From Hyaloscypha bicolor E (Eukaryota > Ascomycota > Leotiomycetes > Helotiales > Hyaloscyphaceae): a stretch of DNA of 64,000 bases. Below, one piece after another: positions 60,501 through 64,000 of this stretch. How positions within the stretch are numbered: the stretch's first letter is position 1; the number at the start of each line of letters is the position of its first letter. The notes under the pieces are model-generated. The model did no database searches. It had not been told where the DNA came from and saw only the letters and a list, made by a program, of their open reading frames with translations. The stretch spans positions 1,302,001 to 1,366,000 of the forward strand of contig NW_020194693.1 of the NCBI RefSeq assembly GCF_002865645.1, given 5' to 3'. The translations under genes and the position numbers were made by a program.

Positions 60501-60623
60501 ATTGAAAAGAGGCCCAGAGAAGAGTCGGTACCATCTGGCAGCAAACGTCTTCGGACGAGTTTCAAGGAGAGTCGGAATGCAGACGGTAAGGTCTGCATCG
60601 AATTGTTGGATGAGAATGATTGA
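57531..60623 (+). CDS. NACHT-domain NLR (STAND) protein with fungal N-terminal domain
   Basis: Two exons, 57531-57970 and 58043-60623, with a 72-bp intron (GTAATA..TACAG, branch ACTGAC); 1006 residues. The start MDGLSALSVAASVIQFVEFG is the classic opening of the fungal STAND N-terminal domain, so the ATG at 57531 is preferred to the in-frame one at 57453. The NACHT P-loop is GKAGSGKST (263-271) and Walker B is LCLFIDGLDEF (383-393); VCVSSRPW follows at 416-421, then LKANGVFLWVRLVVPS. A 12-bp repeat encodes DDTL/DNTL units at about 624-642. The C-terminal third has weak helical, possibly ankyrin-like sequence and no WD40. These proteins act in non-self recognition and cell death. It is intact although flanked by transposons. 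Confidence 0.9.
59466..59526 (+). repeat. In-frame 12-bp minisatellite in the NLR gene
   Basis: About four and a half units of the type CTCGACGACACT / CTTGACAACACT encode acidic DDTL and DNTL tetrapeptides. Unit number could vary without breaking the frame. Confidence 0.7.
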
Positions 60624-60891
60624 GCCTATCTGGAATACAACATCTTCCAAACGCTTAATCCTGACATTGGCGCTACAACCGCTTGACTTGCAAGAGCCTG
60701 CACTAGGGGGATCGTTGAAGGATGACACGACTGTACATGGAGACATCTGGCATCGTGGCCGTCACCTCTGAGGTCCAATGGTCTCTAATACCCCGGATTC
60801 TAGAATTTCTGAAATTGATGAGACGCTTCACAGGCTCATTACCCTCTCAAATAGACGTTCGACGTGACTCAGTCATGTGACTCATGGTCAC
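60624..60891. other. 3' flank of the NLR gene
   Basis: Normal composition, no gene; TGACTCAGTCATGTGACTCA near 60864-60883 is partly palindromic. Confidence 0.4.
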
Positions 60892-60899
60892 AGGCAACC

Positions 60900-61065
60900 T
60901 TACCTCAGCGGGCTCAGGCCATTTTGGGTCTAGCCTCATGTCCGATAGTGACTATACCTAATCGAGAAGTCACATGAGGACTAATCGGATAACATGACCC
61001 AATTATATAATTAACCTCAAGCGATCCAATCACCTCTTAAAAATAGCCTGAGCTTACTGAGGTAA
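60900..61065. mobile_element. hAT-like MITE
   Basis: 166 bp with about 26-bp terminal inverted repeats starting TTACCTCAG..GCTCAGGC (four mismatches, all transitions), flanked by a perfect 8-bp duplication AGGCAACC (60892-60899 and 61066-61073). No coding capacity. Confidence 0.88.
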
Positions 61066-61293
61066 AGGCAACCGTGACACGTAGTCCCGTGACATGGTGC
61101 GTAGAAACCAAGTGGTATATTGTGGGAGGGAAACTGCGACAAGACAAAAACCCACATAAAGTACACCAGAGCATAAAACGTGACTTGACAGCAAAATAAT
61201 AAATTAAAAGCGTAAATAGTAAAATATTAATAGTATACAGTATACAAAAGCTTAATTAATTAAATACTGAGAAGGGATTATTCTCTAAGACTA

Positions 61294-61450
61294 TCCCTTC
61301 GTCCGGTAGAAACTGTCCACACTAGCAGGGGGGCCTGGCTCAGGGCGAAAAGGCGATAGATGACTAATAGGTTTCTAAGCAAAGGCACACGTTTTCGCCC
61401 TGAGCCAGGCCCCCCTTGCTAGCGTGGACAGTTTCTACCGGACGAAGGGA
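61294..61450. mobile_element. GC-rich near-perfect hairpin (foldback MITE)
   Basis: Arms of 58-59 nt (61294-61351 and 61392-61450), beginning TCCCTTCGTCCGGTAGAAAC and ending in its inverse, differ at only two or three positions; the loop is 40 nt. It sits between TA dinucleotides (61292-61293, 61451-61452). The matching place in copy 1 of family B reads CTATAG without it. It shows no sign of RIP, in contrast to its host. Confidence 0.85.
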
Positions 61451-62465
61451 TAGAAAAACCAGCTTTCTTATATAATTTCCGCAAGTTACATATAAAAGGC
61501 CGCAGCCTTTACCATATAATTAAAACCTCAAAACCGCCAAAATAATATGATTTTTAGAGAGTATAGCCTGCTATATTATATCCGACTCCCTATTTATTTA
61601 TACTTATTTCCTAAATACTAAAAATAATAGAAAAATTCTATTTAGAATCCGAAATAATAAAATAATTAGAATCCTCTTCTATTAGCTAATCTAATTTCTT
61701 CTTAATATACCTAAAATAAGACTTATTATTCTTAAATAGTTTTATTTTATATTCTCGAACTTGCTTAAAGGTAACCCGAACCTACTTAGCTATATTCTTA
61801 TACTAAATCCGATATAGTTTTCTATATTAATTAGTATTTGCCTTTAACTATTACTTAATTTCTGCCTTTATTACTAGATATTAAGAAGGCTTATTATAGC
61901 GAATTATATTATAAATTATACTAATATACTTCAAATAAATAGCTTCTTTAAATTTCATATTATTTGTAATATCCTTAAATTAACCTTTAATAAGAGGAGA
62001 AAGCTTTAGATAAAAGGCTTTAATAATCTTATAAAAGATTCTATTTTCGTATATTCTATTCTTAATAATAATTAGATTTATTAGAATTATAGTAAAAGGC
62101 CTATTAAATAATAAATTATTATTAAGCTATTTTTCGGCCTTTATATTATTCGAAAATTATTACTTGCTTATAATTCTAAACTTATAGATTATCTAGCTAA
62201 AGGCATTTATTTATTTATTTAGTTAAATAAATTATACTTAAAGTCTTTTCTGCTATTACCTTTAATAAATACTTACCTATTTCCTTAGCTATTTCTGGCT
62301 TAAAATTATCGGAAATAGAAAAGTAATTAATATCCTTAAAGAACCTCCTACTAAAGATAGTAGCCTTCTTATAGTTTATAAGGAAAATATAGCTAATATT
62401 CTAATACTTTTTACTAAAATAAAATTCGCTACTTAAAGCTTTAGTAGTAGCTAGATCTTTAGTAT

Positions 62466-62658
62466 TATTACGAACCTGTAAAGGGAGCTCACGAATAGAG
62501 CGCTTGCGAGGGAATTGTTTATTGAGAATTCTAAGGTAAGGAAAGAAGAAGAGGTTTCTCAAGGAGAGAACCGAGCTTAAGTACAAAGTGCATGCGCGTA
62601 GCTTAGCGAGCTAGTTCTAATTAGGTGCGGAGCACGTGACGTGACGAGAACTGTCACA
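62466..62658 (+). repeat. 5' LTR of the TRIM-like element
   Basis: 193 bp, begins TATTACGAACCTG and ends GAACTGTCACA; retains many CG and CA dinucleotides. Confidence 0.9.
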
Positions 62659-63016
62659 TTACCCCCCCCTTTGAAAAAAGCTTGTCCTCAAGCGTGTAAA
62701 GCGTATAAAAAAGAATTGTGCTCCGGTATTCCCTTCCAATTGTCCTGCCCTGCCCTGCCCTATAGGGAATTATCCTTCGGCATTTGCCTCCGTATAGCTC
62801 CAGTATATGCCTCCGTATAGGTCAGTCCTTTCTCCAGTCCATACCTCCGTTCAGTACAAGTATATCCTTTGGCGGGCGGATACCCTTGTACTATCCCCGC
62901 TTTTATAAGACCTGGTTCCCAGGTCTCATTAAAAAAAAAATTTCCTCCCTTCCATCGCTATTGCCAAGCTCGTTACATATAGAGCTATTCGTGGAATTGA
63001 GAGAGAGAGAGAGAGA

Positions 63017-63536
63017 TTTTACGACCTTCTCAGGCGCGCGTGACTAGTAGGATCTGTCTAAGCTTAAAGCCTCCAGGAACGTTAACGAGGCGTTCAGATC
63101 GAACAGGGCTACTAACGAGGTAACCTGATCTAGCAGGAGCTTCCAAGCCTGTATCCATTTTCGAGAGCAGTAAGGTTACTGGCCTGTGGTGCCCAGAGCT
63201 CTGGGGCTTGATCGAAAATAGCCTTTGAAAGTGAATTCGTAAATTTCGAAGGATTCGAAGCTTGACGGGTACGGAGGGGAGGGTTCGACGTGGGTATTGC
63301 AGAGGATATCGTCTCGTACGATTGGCGTAGCAGTCAGGTGCAAGCTCTATTAGGAGGAAGAGATATTTTACGACCTTTTCAGGCGATACAGTACTACTTG
63401 TTTAAGGCAGGAGGAGAAGAGAGGACCGCAGGCCTTACAAAAGGGGCTCCCAAGAAGCACTTGCAAGTAATGCCGTAAGTCGAGGAGGAAGGCAAAGGCG
63501 AAGGGGTGAGTATTTTACGACCTCTACAGGCACGCG
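63017..63536 (+). repeat. Three dispersed copies of a 20-nt motif inside the TRIM-like element
   Basis: TTTTACGACCTTCTCAGGCG at 63017, TTTTACGACCTTTTCAGGCG at 63366 and TTTTACGACCTCTACAGGCA at 63513, all in the same orientation and each after a purine-rich run. Function unknown. Confidence 0.65.
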
Positions 63537-63590
63537 CAACCGGTGGGATATTCTAGAGCCTTCCCAGGCAAAGTAGTAATCTTAGAATAA

Positions 63591-63783
63591 TATTACAAAC
63601 CTGCAAAGAGAGCTTATAAATAGAGCACTTGCAAGGGAATCATTTATTAAGAATTCTAAGATAAGAAAAGAAGAAGATATTTCTCAAGGAGAGAACCAAG
63701 CTTAAGTATAAAGTATATATATATAGCTTAGTAAGCTAGTTCTAATTAGGTATAGAGTATATAATAGAACAAGAACTATTACA
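63591..63783 (+). repeat. 3' LTR of the TRIM-like element
   Basis: 193 bp, begins TATTACAAACCTG and ends GAACTATTACA; differs from the 5' LTR almost only by transitions. Confidence 0.9.
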
Positions 63784-64000
63784 AGTATTACCTTTATACT
63801 AATTATAATTAATATTTCCAGAAATATAGTATTAGGCTAGCTAAAAATAAATAACTAGGTAAATAAAATACGTATTTAATATCTTATAAAATCCGAGCCA
63901 TATTAATAGATCTATTATTAAAAGTTAAGAGACTAAAGTAAAATAATTATTATCTAAATCTTTATACTTTATTATATTATTTTTTTAAAAATAAAATTAT

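Larger units (their letters stand above)
62466..63783 (+). mobile_element. Short non-autonomous LTR retrotransposon (TRIM/SMART-like)
   Basis: 1318 bp with 193-bp LTRs (62466-62658 and 63591-63783), flanked by the 5-bp duplication AGTAT (62461-62465 and 63784-63788). Copy 1 of family B has the uninterrupted site AGTATTATTTTTATA near 30270. The 0.93-kb interior has no gag or pol; the longest frames are random-looking. The 5' LTR is nearly free of RIP, the 3' LTR is strongly affected. Confidence 0.9.
61121..64000 (-). mobile_element. Repeat family B, copy 2, carrying two later insertions; runs off right edge
   Basis: Starts TGTGGGAGGGAAACTGCGAC and is colinear with copy 1 from 29075. The minus strand is protein-like through scattered stops (for example ATIFSRRFFKDINYFSISDN near 62280-62360; WYLVIKAEIK-type text near 61850), again suggesting coding on minus. 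It is interrupted by a hairpin element (61294-61450) and an LTR element (62466-63783). Class unknown. Confidence 0.6.

Noticed and set aside
63001..63016. GA-dinucleotide microsatellite as a functional site
   Set aside because: Short simple repeat within the TRIM-like element; no reason to assign a role.

Overview
The window looks like nuclear DNA of a filamentous ascomycete (Pezizomycotina). Evidence: genes carry short introns of about 50-80 bp with GT..AG ends and CTGAC/CTAAC-like branch sites; there is a Grg-1/CCG-1 stress-protein gene and a STAND/NACHT (NLR-type) gene; and the repeats carry C:G-to-T:A decay typical of RIP (repeat-induced point mutation). A Leotiomycete-like AT-isochore genome would fit, but I cannot name the species.

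Left part, 1-20.6 kb, is a normal gene-bearing block. It holds a head-to-head pair of paralogous SMP/C2 lipid-transfer proteins of Mug190/tricalbin type (the minus-strand one runs off the left edge); the mitochondrial release-factor glutamine methyltransferase MTQ1; the mitochondrial thioredoxin-like [2Fe-2S] protein AIM32, divergent from MTQ1; grg-1/ccg-1 with a palindromic stress-element pair and a G-free leader; an EBP/EXPERA membrane protein; a 4-kb gene-free gap; a seven-TM protein with a long Pro/Ser-rich tail; and a decayed gene fragment.

Middle part, 20.6-52 kb, is an AT-rich mobile-element block. It contains a TA-flanked DNA transposon (20589-24256) whose transposase was split by a foldback MITE with an 8-bp target duplication; one intact membrane-protein gene (26376-28319) isolated between repeat blocks; a repeat of unknown class (family B); a complete but RIP-ruined Gypsy element (32783-40573) nested in an older Copia remnant; and a second, structurally complete Copia element (42442-48770). 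Proteins are still readable through TAG/TAA stops that replace CAG, CAA and TGG codons.

Right part, 52-64 kb, is an NLR/transposon mosaic. A NACHT-WD40-type relic with three transition-type nonsense codons lies beside a lightly mutated Fot1/pogo transposon (54808-57320), which sits about 210 bp upstream of an apparently intact NACHT-type NLR gene (57531-60623). After that come a hAT-like MITE, and a second copy of family B that has itself received a GC-rich near-perfect hairpin (61294-61450) and a short non-autonomous LTR element (62466-63783). The first copy of family B at 29 kb preserves the empty site of that LTR element.

No tRNA, rRNA or CRISPR features were recognised. Intron positions were inferred by eye from splice signals, reading frame and family conservation.
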